This document shows, piece after piece, positions 53,739-63,084 of a stretch of 64,000 nt of DNA. How positions within the stretch are numbered: the stretch's first letter is position 1; every line of letters begins with the position of its first letter. The DNA is from Piezodorus guildinii (taxonomy: Eukaryota; Arthropoda; Insecta; Hemiptera; Pentatomidae). Under the pieces are notes generated by a model that was not told the origin of the DNA, did no database searches, and saw only the letters and a program-made list of their open reading frames with translations. The stretch lies in assembly GCA_023052935.1 (NCBI GenBank), contig CM041292.1:176100111-176164110 (forward strand), in the 5' to 3' direction. The position numbers were made by a program, and so were the translations under genes.

Positions 53739-55114
53739 AACCAGCCAGCTGCAGATGTGGTGGGGAGCCAGAAAGCTCTGCACATGCGTTAGGTAATTTT
53801 CCCCATAACATGTTTATCGTTACCTCCTGCCACAATCAAAAGGAAAGAAAAAATTGCATATGATTAAAAGAAGTGTTTTGCCTTGATAACGATAGGCCAA
53901 CAAGGTTTGCGAATATTTTAGCATTTATTGCCTAATGAAAGGAAGCACTTATGTTATCTATTTATTATCGTAGACCTCACGCTCTGACATGAATCTAATG
54001 ACCGGAAACAAGGAAACGAAATCCAAGAATAGAAAGAAAACATTAATAGAAAATGTACACCCTACCTGTAAGAAAAGTTTCGTGAGAAGTTCGGTCATAG
54101 AGAATTTATAGGTAAAGGGCTTTTGATCGGTATCGGGGGACCATCCCATTAGCTACGAGAGCATATTTGAAAAATCATGAACTAGAAAAAATTATTTCCA
54201 GATAATGACGGAGACCATAATCCTGGATTCGCTGAAAATCTCGCAGCACCAAAAACACATAAGGGTAGGTTGGTTCTGTAAATTTGAAAGGCCAAATTCG
54301 AAATAAGTATTATGGCTATATATTTCTATTTATCTAGTATCTGCCTTAGTAATATATATCAGCATATCTTCCTCTTTTTTGTATCTTTGAGAATCTCAAT
54401 CAAGATTCGGCACGCTGTGTATCAATAGCAACTCAGTAGAACAGTCGAAGTTGCCGGTCCAATTAGGGATTTCTCTTCCTATGGGGGAGAAAAAAGACTT
54501 CTGTAGAATCTGCCTAGCCGTTGCACTTCAATGTTTATTACGAGTTAATAGCCACTTCAGTTTATTCGCCTTAGAGTGTTATGATGAATGGTTAGGGATG
54601 ATATGCTGCCAACAGGGTATTTGTGTAGGTGGGGAGTTTGGAATCAAAAGAGCCCATGCAAAATAAATAAACTTATTTGAATGCAGTGGTGGGATTGGTG
54701 CTTCACATCATTGAAATAGATTTACAGGTTATTAATGCCATTGTTAAAGAGCGAAGCCCTAGCTTGGTCATCAGCGAAGAGAGTTGGTAAGTCCCTGCTT
54801 TTTGCCTTCAAGCTCCTCACAATGAAGCCAAGCTAACACAATAGGGCAGTCGTAAGTCTCGTGTCATTTAACTTTATAAAACAATAGTCCCTTTTGTATT
54901 GTAGGGCACTTATTGATTGCAAAGTATGAATTAATAAGTGTTAATCATACATAATTTAGTTAAAAAATTTGTAAATTTGAAAATAACACATTTGTTTTGC
55001 CAAGATATGAACTGGCCGCACGGTGGCTTCTCATTTGTTCCAGAACCAGTCTGATATAGATGATGATTCAATAAAAAAATATACCTATCTCTACATAACA
55101 TGTAGAGTTACATA
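53739..55114. other. No recognisable feature
   Basis: About 1.4 kb with slightly higher GC at 53740-53800 and 54420-54860. A 71-codon frame (54451-54666) contains two Cys-rich spots but no domain I recognise, no neighbours and no splice pattern, so I do not call it a gene. Confidence 0.4.
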
Positions 55115-55262
55115 TATATATATATTTTTAATTATCATCATGTATCATATAGAATGATGAAGCGATTCCTGGTTTCCGCGAATTCCTTTTAAACCATTCG
55201 AGAGATTTTAATACCGTTTTCACAATCATTTAAGACATTCTTTCCTAAAAGATTATAAGAAC
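55115..55262 (+). repeat. Third copy of the repeat contained in the large inverted repeat
   Basis: 'GATTCCTGGTTTCCGCGAAT', 'AAACCATTCGAGAGATTTTA' and 'GACATTCTTTCCTAAAAG' match 40600-40720 of the left arm. Confidence 0.65.
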
Positions 55263-55480
55263 AATACATATAATCCTACAAAAACTCAGGCCATCCGTAT
55301 TGGTTCCAAATCCCTCCTCCGACCTATCACCACCCTTCCTCCGCTTTTGCTTAATGATCATCCTATTGTTTGTAGTTCTTCTGCTAAAAATCTTGGCATC
55401 ATCATCGACCAAAACCTGTCCTGGAAACCCCAAATTGACCAAACTTCCTGTCGATCGATTAGTACGTTAAAATTTTAAAT
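55262..55480 (+). pseudogene. LINE reverse transcriptase fragment
   Basis: Frame on +: TQAIRIGSKSLLRPITTLPP, LLLNDHPIVCSSSAKNLGII, IDQNLSWKPQI, the region around the LGxxxDxxLxW motif after the RT core. It is truncated at both ends; a hammerhead-like module locus follows. A sister copy lies at 62602-63010. Confidence 0.75.
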
Positions 55481-55648
55481 ATTAACAATTTTGAAGTGAT
55501 ATATGACGGTAATATATGGGCACATTGCAGGCCGAAACGTCGGCACATAATTAAAATAGCACTTATTTTAAATGTGTGTTACTAATTTATGACCGCACCC
55601 CCAAACCATCTTCCTAATCTAATTTCTCAACGGTCAACAAAACTCCAT
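55481..55648 (+). mobile_element. Hammerhead-like module locus, partial
   Basis: GGCCGAAACGTCGGCACATA (55530-55549), an A/T hairpin (AAAATAGCACTTATTTT), TTTATGACCGCACCCCC, then TCTCAACGGTCAACAAAACT-CC, the 3' terminal words shared with 32.93 and 35.1 kb. The CUGANGA box and the 5' stem strand are not recognisable. ATTTTAAA at 55472-55479 and 55649-55656 may be a short TSD. Confidence 0.5.
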
Positions 55649-55659
55649 CATTTTAAACT

Positions 55660-55925
55660 GCATACATTTTAACAAAAAATTGTACGTTTTATAACGACAC
55701 CTCCTGGGTACATAAACAACAAAACCCTAAATAAGGACTTACAACAACCTACACATGCGAATTCTCTATTCGACCTCCTCTACCTAAATTAAAGCCTAGG
55801 AAGGGGTGCTGCTGGGCACTTTCCTTCCCCATGCCTACAATTTCTGATCTCACATTTTTACAGTACATTTGTTTATTGTCCGATAGCTTCTGACAGGTGC
55901 GAATGAATAAATATAAAAAACAAAA
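55660..55925 (+). pseudogene. jockey-related LINE C terminus and 3' UTR
   Basis: QKIVRFITTPPGYINNKTLN-KDLQQPTHA (about 55676-55760) matches the KILRTIxxAPWYVxNKxLHxDL motif of jockey ORF2 C termini. The 3' UTR contains 'AAGCCTAGGAAGGGGTGCTG', 'CTGGGCACTTTCCTTCCCCA' and AATAAATATAAAAAACAAAA. The same family is at 61600-62020. It is a different subfamily from elements 1 and 2. Confidence 0.75.
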
Positions 55926-56084
55926 AAAATCGATCCTCTTCTAGTATTAAAAAAAAAATCTTTTTTTGAATAGAGTTTTTAAAGAACCTGGGTGTTTTTA
56001 AGGTAGTATCGGACTTATTATATATAGTTTATTAATAAATCTAAAAAGATTCGAATGAAACTATGTAGAATGTTTAATTAAAAA

Positions 56085-56945
56085 ATCTGGTGCGCACAAC
56101 ACACGACATTCGCTTACCTTCGTTATCTATACTGATTTGAGAATTTTTAAACAAATAAAAAATCAAATAAATTTTTAAAGATTATTTACATTAGATTTTA
56201 AAGTAAAGACCAAAGTTTCATTAAATAATCTATTATATTATTATCTATGACAATCAGTTTGTTTTATCGGATTTTCATCACTCTCTGTTAACTTTTACAA
56301 TAGTTTGTATAAGATAATTTTTTTTCTAAAATCTTTAACATTCCAACGGTATATTTTACATGTACATTACTGTTCTTAAGTACATAATAAAAAAATATCT
56401 TTGCAGTTATCTCCTTCAGTTAGAAATCGCATTCGTTCAACTTATATATTTACCTGTTTTTTAGCAATGCTAATCAGACGATATGCTAAATTTTATCAAA
56501 ACTAAAAAAATTAAAGGTACATTAGTGGAAGAAAATATAAAATATCGATATTGAAGCCCTGTCAGACTATTTCAGTCAGGATGAAACGTACATGATATTA
56601 AAGCCGGTCCAATTTTGCATCGACATAGCGAGCTTAATCAAAGTCGTTTTTGTGAAAACCGTAAATAGGTGCAGAATGCATACTATAAAGTGGCTCTTCT
56701 TGTTAGCTGATTTTGATAAAAAAGTTGCAGTAACATCTCGAGCGTATATTTGTCTTAAATATGAAATGTCGCCGTACTTACCACACACACACTGAAACAT
56801 AGAACTTAGCGGGACTTGGTCATTTGGGCTCAAAGGACCCTAAAAGGTGTATTTCCGTTGAAAACTAGTATTAAAAAAATTTCACTATCGCCATACTTTC
56901 CCTTACTATATATTCCATGTATAGGTCAGTAAAAGTAAAAAAAAA
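56085..56945 (-). repeat. Repeat family A, near-complete copy
   Basis: 'TCTGGTGCGCACAACACACG', 'ACATTCGCTTACCTTCG', 'CAACGGTATATTTTACATG', 'TGAAGCCCTGTCAGACTATT', 'GGTGTATTTCCGTTGAAAAC' and 'CAGTAAAAGTAAAAA'. Confidence 0.87.
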
Positions 56946-57402
56946 CAAAAAAAAAAAACGCGTTTACTACCATTTTAAAATCAAGGTCTCAATCGATGAC
57001 TAGAGAGATTAGTCATGAAGAAGCTTGCGCTTTCTCGATAGGAGCCCTAAAATCTCTGACTTGATTAGAAGATAAATCTGAGAGACAAAGCGGTTAAATC
57101 CTCTCACACCCCCGCAGACGGCACAGCTGGTAGGGCGATCTGTAAGCCTCAATTGATGGGGAGCACCTGAACAACATTAATTAATTCCCTTAGCATCCTC
57201 CTCATATTCTTCCCCACCCTTGCCCTACCACACACTTACAGGGCTCCAATATCCAACCTGAATAAGATACCAACTGAGAAACTAGGTTAAGTGTAATAAA
57301 TCCCGCTCCTACCTACTCGGTACCTACAGGTACAGAACTGAACTAAGTATGTCAGGTCTCCTAAACTCTAGCGTTGGCACAGGGTATGTTCGCATCCAAG
57401 AG
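56946..57402. other. Unassigned
   Basis: GC-richer at 57100-57370. 'GGCACAGCTGGTAGGGCGAT' (57120) looks like a pol III A-box but no B-box follows, so I do not call a SINE. Confidence 0.4.
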
Positions 57403-57465
57403 TAGTTCCAAACGCAATGTTTTGGGAAAAAAGCTTTCAATCAGTTTATTAAACTCTAGAAAAAT
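57403..57465 (+). repeat. Repeat family B, terminal end only
   Basis: GTAGTTCCAAACGCAATGTT followed by 'TTGGGAAAAAAGC' resembles the CAGTGGTTCCAAACGCACTT end. It is interrupted soon after by a LINE. Confidence 0.5.
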
Positions 57466-57644
57466 ATCTTTATGATTTTTTTTTTTCTTTTCAAATATTT
57501 ATTTATTGAGAATTATTATAATCTGTTTCAGAATAAACAATAGTAATACTGATATGAGACCACATTCATACAATGTATACAGAAAATAATGATAAAGTCA
57601 AATTACATAAAATAGAAAAATAAATTCATATATACAATAAAATA

Positions 57645-58211
57645 CAACAGAAACCGTGTTCAATTTGTGATGGAGACGCATTGGAAGATTGTTTCCATTT
57701 TTTTGCTCGATATCTCGCATACCATTACAATAGAACCCGATTTATGCCCGTATTAAATGATGTGAGTATTGATGGCTTTTATGAAATTCTTGCGAAACAC
57801 CACGTAATAGACCTGAAATCAGAATTTATTTTTGTCACTGAAAATCTTAAAATAAGATTTCAATATCTTTCTTCTCAGAATGTTAATCACTGTTAAATGT
57901 TTCGGGATTCGTTAGTAATTTGTAGGGATTTAGTATTTGCTTTAGTATTACTATTTTTATATTATTTATTGATATCCTTATATTTAATTTATGTTATTTG
58001 TATATTTTGGAGGAAATTAATCATAAAGATAGCAGCACCTTTATGCTTATTGCTGTATATGTGTTTCGTAGTTTTTGTTTTAAATATTTATTCGAATTGT
58101 GATTAATAATATATATTTGCTGGTGATAAATTTATTAATTGTGCTGAGCCAGCCAGCTCTATTTTTATGGGGTTTGCCCTAAAAACAAATAAATAAAGTT
58201 ATTATTATTAT
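57645..58211 (+). mobile_element. LINE C-terminal fragment with (ATT)n tail nested in a jockey 3' end
   Basis: 14-bp exact TSD TATACAATAAAATA (57631-57644, 58212-58225). On + it encodes a terminal zinc-finger-like segment, then a 3' UTR ending AATAAAGTTATTATTATTAT. The ATT tail suggests an RTE-like or related clade. Confidence 0.85.
57648..57896 (+). pseudogene. C-terminal Cys/His segment of a LINE ORF2
   Basis: Reads KPCSICDGDALEDCFHFFAR, YLAYHYNRTRFMPVLNDVSI, ending in TAA at 57894. The pattern C-x2-C-x5-ED-xx-HF...R is the terminal finger found after the RT of several LINE clades, where it is thought to contact nucleic acid. Only this last ~80 codons survives, so the clade is uncertain. 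A hydrophobic frame downstream (57897-58106) lies in the 3' UTR and is not a gene. Confidence 0.7.
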
Positions 58212-58419
58212 TATACAATAAAATAATGGTAAAAAAACAAAGAACAAAACAAACAACAACCTATAATTGAGATAAATACAAAGTTGGCAAATAAACAAAC
58301 ATCATACAAACAATGGTAACTATATATAGTATATACAACTGCTAAGGGAACCCCAGACTGGGCTTTTTCCTTCACTTGTGGAGGAAAAACGCGGAATCCA
58401 AGAGATCATCTTTATGATA

Positions 58420-59160
58420 AAGCGAATAATAAGCATGTTTTAAAATTTCTTATTTAAATTAGATTAGATAAATCCTAATTAAGAAATAATGAGGGAAGGT
58501 TCCTCCTCTGAATCAAATATTCCGTTATTTTTGCGATTTTCGATTCAAAGAGGAAAAAAACTAGGCTTTGAAATTATACCATACCTTAATAAAAAAATTT
58601 CTGATGATTTAAAAATAACAAAAAATAAATAAAATATGCGACATAGAAATATGAAAAATATAACATCAATTTAAAGATAGATAAATCTTTTAAAACAGAG
58701 AATAACTAGAATTATAATGGCAAGAGAAATTCAGGAGAAAATAAAGGATCAACGCAGACAAAAAGCCAAAGACATATGGACAAATGGAGGAGCTAATTCG
58801 ACTATTTGACAGATATTTAAATTTAAAGCATATTTCTTAATGTCCGATTTCCATTACACAAATGGGCAGTCCATCAACAAAATCCTTGCAAATGTTTACA
58901 CAACGTTTTATTACATCCAAATAACTATAATAAGATACGTGTATAACTGTTCATAAAGCTGTTTATAGACAGTTTACCATTAGTAAAATCAATCAATTAA
59001 TACAAAATAAATTGGCCTAAAATGATCTTCCACCACTCCTAACTTCAAAACGCTATTTCGGAACAGATTTCAATGATTGTTTTTCGTTTTGTATGATTTT
59101 TTCTCTCTATTGAATAGCGCTAACACCATTATTTATTGATTCAGCTAAACGTTAAACATA
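58420..59160. other. Mostly unassigned
   Basis: AT-rich. 'CTTCAAAACGCTATTTCGGA' near 59044 is the reverse of a word at 17840-17860, next to family B/E. No gene. Confidence 0.4.
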
Positions 59161-59164
59161 TAAA

Positions 59165-59885
59165 ATACTTTTACTTATCTACATATGAAATATACAGTAA
59201 GGGAAAGTATTGCGATCGTGAAAATTTTTGAATTTCAGTATTCAACGAATTCACGTTTTAAGGTCACCTGTGTCCAAATGACCAAGTCCCGCAAAAAGGT
59301 CTGTGCTTATGTGTGCCCGTGAGCCCGATGAAACTGAAATTTCATATTTAAGACAGCTATACGAGATTTTACAAACACTTTTTCATCAAAATCGGCTAAC
59401 TAGAAGAGCAACTTAATACCGTGCGTTTTGTAACTTTTTACGATTATCTCAAAAATGGCTCAAACGGTTTTAATTAAACTCACTAAATCGATGTAAAATT
59501 TGATAAGCTTTATATGATGAAGGTTTTCTTTTGTTTGAAATAGTTTGACAGGGCTTAAATGCCGATATTTTAATTTCTTTTTTTAACTAAAGTACCTGTA
59601 ATTTTATAGATTTAAAAACAATTAGCCCATCATCTTGTCAGTATTAATAAATAACATTTAAATATAGAAGTTGAGCGAATTTGATAAACAACTAAAGGAG
59701 AAAAGTGCAAAAATATGTTAAGGAATCAGGGCCCTTAACATATTTTAAGTGCTGCCCTCTAGCAGACAGCATCCTTATCAAGTGCACAACATTATCCAGT
59801 TACAGCCAGAGGCAACGGATTGCCTGCCGAAAACTGCAGGCAATGGCGAGGTAAGTGAAAGTCGTGAGGTGTCCGCACCAGATTT
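59165..59885 (+). repeat. Repeat family A copy
   Basis: 'TTTTACTTATCTACATATGA', 'CAGTAAGGGAAAGTATTGCG', 'CCAAATGACCAAGTCCCGCA', 'AAAATCGGCTAACTAGAAGA', 'GTTTGACAGGGCTTAAATGC' and 'ACAACTAAAGGAGAAAAGTG'. An unrelated ~130-bp stretch (about 59715-59845) replaces part of the 3' third before 'GAGGTAAGTGAAAGTCGTGA'. Confidence 0.82.
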
Positions 59886-59889
59886 GTTT

Positions 59890-60390
59890 TTATTCGTTTT
59901 CTGGTTCTACGAATCATTAAACGTAAGCCTTCAGATTATAAGAGAGGAAAGTCTTTTTTTCCGATTACAAAAGTTCATTATTGAAAATAATAAACCAAAA
60001 GTAATTATACTGGACTTCTTTATATTTATTTATCTTTCTATTCAATTTTAAATCAGATATTACAAGAAACATTTCCTGATTCAAGTACATTGTTTTTCTA
60101 CCATCAATAATAACCGAGATATGAGGAAATCGCCTCCATTATAAGTTCTTCCTTGAGCATATAACATTCTTTTTTTATTTATTTATTCGCGCTTTCTTGG
60201 TTAAAAAGCTCTTATAAAATTTTCTCTACCTTAAAATATAACTGAGTTACTGAATTAAATCACTTTTTAAAACTAATCGCCTCCGTTTTGAAACCAATTG
60301 GCCAATATCAACGTCCAGGTGTCAGAATAATCTTTGGTACCCTTGTATTTTTGTGACAAAATTCAAATAAATTGGTCCTGTAAAAAGGGA
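59890..60390 (-). repeat. Repeat family B copy
   Basis: 'TTCTGGTTCTACGAATCATT', 'AAACGTAAGCCTTCAGATTA', 'TTATTGAAAATAATAAACC', 'AACGTCCAGGTGTCAGAATA' and 'TTTTTGTGACAAAATTC', read on +. It adjoins the family A 3' end directly. Confidence 0.65.
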
Positions 60391-60399
60391 TGTAAAATA

Positions 60400-60505
60400 A
60401 TTAGGAATTTGGTTAAAAATTTTTTAAAATATTCTAGGGACATCTGCTGGGTTTGAATCGGCGAACTTGGGCGTAGAATGAGCGTTATCCTACTAATGCA
60501 CCACA
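60400..60505 (-). repeat. SINE-1-like head
   Basis: On -: GGTGCATTAGTAGGATAACG and CCGATTCAAACCCAGC, the A- and B-box areas of SINE-1 at moderate divergence. No body beyond about 60400. Confidence 0.55.
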
Positions 60506-60654
60506 GATGACTCATATTAGATTTATCAAAGGATTAAGCATGCCTATGGGCACGGTTTCAAACATCCCTATTTATTTATTTCACGGAAAGGGATGTAAAC
60601 AAAAATGAATCGAGCTGAAATAATTATGAATTTAGTTAGTTGGATGGTTACAAT

Positions 60655-60725
60655 TCAGTTCTCCCACTGTGGAACCGTCGGATTAGCCATAGTAACATAA
60701 AGTAGCGTTAAATAAATTAACAAAA
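60655..60725 (+). repeat. SINE-1 tail only
   Basis: 'TCTCCCACTGTGGAACCGTC', 'GGATTAGCCATAGTAACATA' and 'AGTAGCGTTAAATAAATTAA'. It matches the shared tail at 14.1, 47.4, 48.5 and 49.0 kb. Confidence 0.65.
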
Positions 60726-60796
60726 TCAAATTTTGAATAAAAAGATTTAGTTTTTTATAAGGAAACCCCATTTGAATGACTGTAAAAAATGGTTTC

Positions 60797-60955
60797 AAGA
60801 AATAATGAAATTGATTAGTAAAACTATGAATTTGATTGGAAACATTATAAGTTTGATTGAAAAAAATTATAAATTTGACTGAAAAATTTATTAATTTAAT
60901 TGAAGAAATTATGAATTTGACTAAAAAAATTATAAATTTCACTGAAAAAAGCAAT
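60797..60955 (+). repeat. ~21-bp degenerate minisatellite
   Basis: Seven to eight units of about 20-23 bp (AAAATTATAAATTTGACTGA and variants). Because the period is near 21 bp, the minus frame reads as a seven-residue repeat (FSVKFII-like). This makes a misleading 111-codon open frame at 60655-60990. Confidence 0.85.
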
Positions 60956-61590
60956 AGAATTATTCCTATGTGGGTGCTGAGGGAGTGCAAAATGTGCCCT
61001 GAAGCTACTTAGGCACTTCATCACGACTTTACTGTGCAGCGGTTCAGCTGGCCTTCTTAATGCAGGGGCTAAACCTTTTCCAAGGAAGAAAATGCTAAAA
61101 TGTTCAATATATACGGTCGGAGGGGGCAGTACCTTGTTTGGCCCTTATATAATTCAGCCCTTTCCATTGATCCGCCACAATCGGCCTTATGAATATTTCA
61201 ATTTGAACCTGATTCTAGAGCGCGGGATCCTAGCCAAAAGAGCTCTCAGAACACTTTTCAAGTATTTAAAGCAGAAGAAATCAAAAGAGTATGCTAAAAA
61301 GAATGTAACAGATTGTTGTTGTTTTAACTCAGACCGGGACTTGAAAATTAGGAGAATATAAAACTTCGCACGTTATTGTAAATAAAATCCACATAGTATT
61401 TTTATGTTTTACTACAACACCATCACATCAAATATATATGTATATGTGGAAATGTAGTTAGGAGTGCTGGGATAGTAGTAAATGTAAGCAAGGCATAATA
61501 TATGAATCTTATGAGGAAAGAATCAGAAAGTGGAGTTCTTGGGCGAGGTGGACATTTTTCATTTAGAGCAAAAACAATTATAAGTATCAT
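60956..61590. other. Unassigned
   Basis: An 89-codon frame at 61092-61361 shows no recognised motif. 'TGCCCTGAAGCTACTTAGGC' and neighbours look neither SINE nor LINE. Confidence 0.35.
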
Positions 61591-61599
61591 AACACGAAA

Positions 61600-62020
61600 C
61601 TACCAAAGGATGACTTGTGGCCCACGCGTCGAAGTAAACAGAAATACTTTTGATAAACGACTAAAAGAACTATACTCTCTTATTTACAAATTAATAGCTC
61701 GAAAATAAAAGAATCTCATAAAAAAACTACAAAAAATTCAATAAAAAATTTTAAGACTCATACCGACAGCTCCTTGGTACGTTGGCAACAAACCTTTACA
61801 TAAGGGCTTACAACAAACAACAGTTTACCAACATCGACGAACTCTTTATTAGACCTTCTCTGCTAAAGTAAAGCCTAGGAAGGGGTGCTGCTGGGTTCTT
61901 TCCTTCCCCATGCCTATCATGCCTGCTGCTAAAATTTTATGTAGCACATTTGCCTATTGTTGGATGGCTTCTGATAAGTGGAAATGGAAAATAAAAGAGA
62001 AAAAAATAATGAAAAGTATC
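61600..62020 (+). pseudogene. jockey-related LINE C terminus and 3' UTR, second copy
   Basis: A frame with KKLQKIQ..KILRLIPTAPWY-VGNKPLHKGLQQTTVYQH (61721-61835), then the 3' UTR 'AAGCCTAGGAAGGGGTGCTG', 'CTGGGTTCTTTCCTTCCCCA' and 'GGATGGCTTCTGATAAGTGG', as at 55660-55925. An in-frame TAA breaks the coding part. Confidence 0.75.
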
Positions 62021-62084
62021 TTGCTATAAATAATTCGATATAATAATATTGAAATATAAATAAGTAAAATGAGAATGATTGACT

Positions 62085-62215
62085 GTGTGTATCTATAGGA
62101 GAGAAGTTGATTCTGGGGCAGTCAAATAAATACATAATTAAGTAAAGTTAAAAATTAATTTATTTTTGCCTACGTTTCGGCCTGAATTTCAGGCCTTGTA
62201 CTACGACCTCACACC
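62085..62215 (-). mobile_element. Hammerhead-like module locus
   Basis: On - a 7-bp perfect hairpin GGCCTGA/TCAGGCC with 3-base loop (62195-62189 with 62185-62179), directly followed by GAAACGTAGGC. The CUGANGA box is degraded (AGTACAA-like). Downstream come AAATTAATTT, TTGACTGCCCC and AACTTCTCTCCTATAG, matching 43.5-43.7 kb. Confidence 0.5.
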
Positions 62216-62530
62216 GGTTTATCTTACGCCGTACATTATCCTGTTAATACAGGACTTTAGCCTTGGTGAATTTGACCAAACTGTAGGGATTAATCACTAC
62301 ACACAACTTAGGATCTAAAATACGGTCACTAGCAAAATAATAAAACCGTATCGTAGCAATCTCTGGACAACTACATGATAGGCGGTTTCATCTTCCTTCT
62401 TCCAGAATCTGCAGGTCAGTGAGGCTACCAAGCTCATATTATGGAATTGCTTATTAACCTAACAGTGTCCTGTGTATAGTCCTGTCAACCTCCTGAGTTA
62501 TTCTGTTTATAGGAAGAACAATTTGACTTC

Positions 62531-62597
62531 TTTCTTTGCAAGGTACCTCCAAAAACATCTTAGAATAATGCTGCTTTGCAGTATCCCTCCAGTATAG
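62531..62597. repeat. 67-bp direct duplication, left copy
   Basis: Matches 63018-63084 with one mismatch (GCTGCTTTGC versus GCTGCATTGC). It flanks the inserted RT fragment. Confidence 0.9.
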
Positions 62598-63017
62598 CCT
62601 GGATTAATACCTCCTCCGATCTATCACCACCCTTCCTCCGATTTGCTTAATGATCAACCTATTGTTTTTAGTTCCTCGGTTAAAAATCTTGGCATCATCA
62701 TCGACTGAAACTTATCCTGGAACCCCAAAGTGCCTAAATTTCCCGTCGATCGATTAGTACCTTGAAATTATTCCACCGATCCCGCCACCTCCTACCACAA
62801 TCCTAGTTTCATCACTCATTTTCCCCCACCTCGACTATGGTTATGTGGCATATGGTGGCCTCTCGAAGGTACTCGAGGGCAGATTGAGAAGGATTTTGAA
62901 TTGCTTCTTAAGATTTGTGTTCGGTACCTCGAGACGGTCCCATGTATCCCACCTCTACGACGAGTTAAAGTGGTTAATCCCAACCTTTCGAAGACAATAT
63001 TTCCTTGGAACATTTCT
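62598..63017 (+). pseudogene. LINE reverse transcriptase C-terminal fragment
   Basis: On +: LGIIID..LSWN-type motif near 62690, then FPHLDYGYVAYGGLSKVLEG, RLRRILNCFLRFVFGTSRRS and HVSHLYDELKWLIP. This is the DYG...LQxxxN..RF pattern after the RT core in jockey/CR1-like elements. It shares 'ATCACCACCCTTCCTCCG' with 55325. No poly-A or tail separates it from the 67-bp repeat, so it may not be a normal retro-insertion. Confidence 0.75.
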
Positions 63018-63084
63018 CTTTCTTTGCAAGGTACCTCCAAAAACATCTTAGAATAATGCTGCATTGCAGTATCCCTCCAGTATA
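63018..63084. repeat. 67-bp direct duplication, right copy
   Basis: See 62531-62597. Both copies encode the same HYSKMFLEVPCKE-type stretch of the RNase H element on -. Confidence 0.9.

Larger units (their letters stand above)
57477..58407 (-). mobile_element. Element 1-like jockey 3' end, itself interrupted
   Basis: 11-bp TSD ATCTTTATGAT (57466-57476, 58408-58418). On - it is the 3' UTR seen at 30600-30930 ('TATTTATTTATTGAGA', 'TTCATACAATGTATACAGAA', 'GACTGGGCTTTTTCCTTCAC', 'GAATCCAAGAGATC'). No ORF2 coding remains. A second LINE sits inside it at 57645-58211. Confidence 0.85.

Noticed and set aside
57897..58106. 69-codon hydrophobic frame, possible membrane protein
   Set aside because: Lies in the 3' UTR of a truncated LINE, between its stop codon and ATT tail. 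AT-rich sequence gives Leu/Ile/Phe codons by chance.
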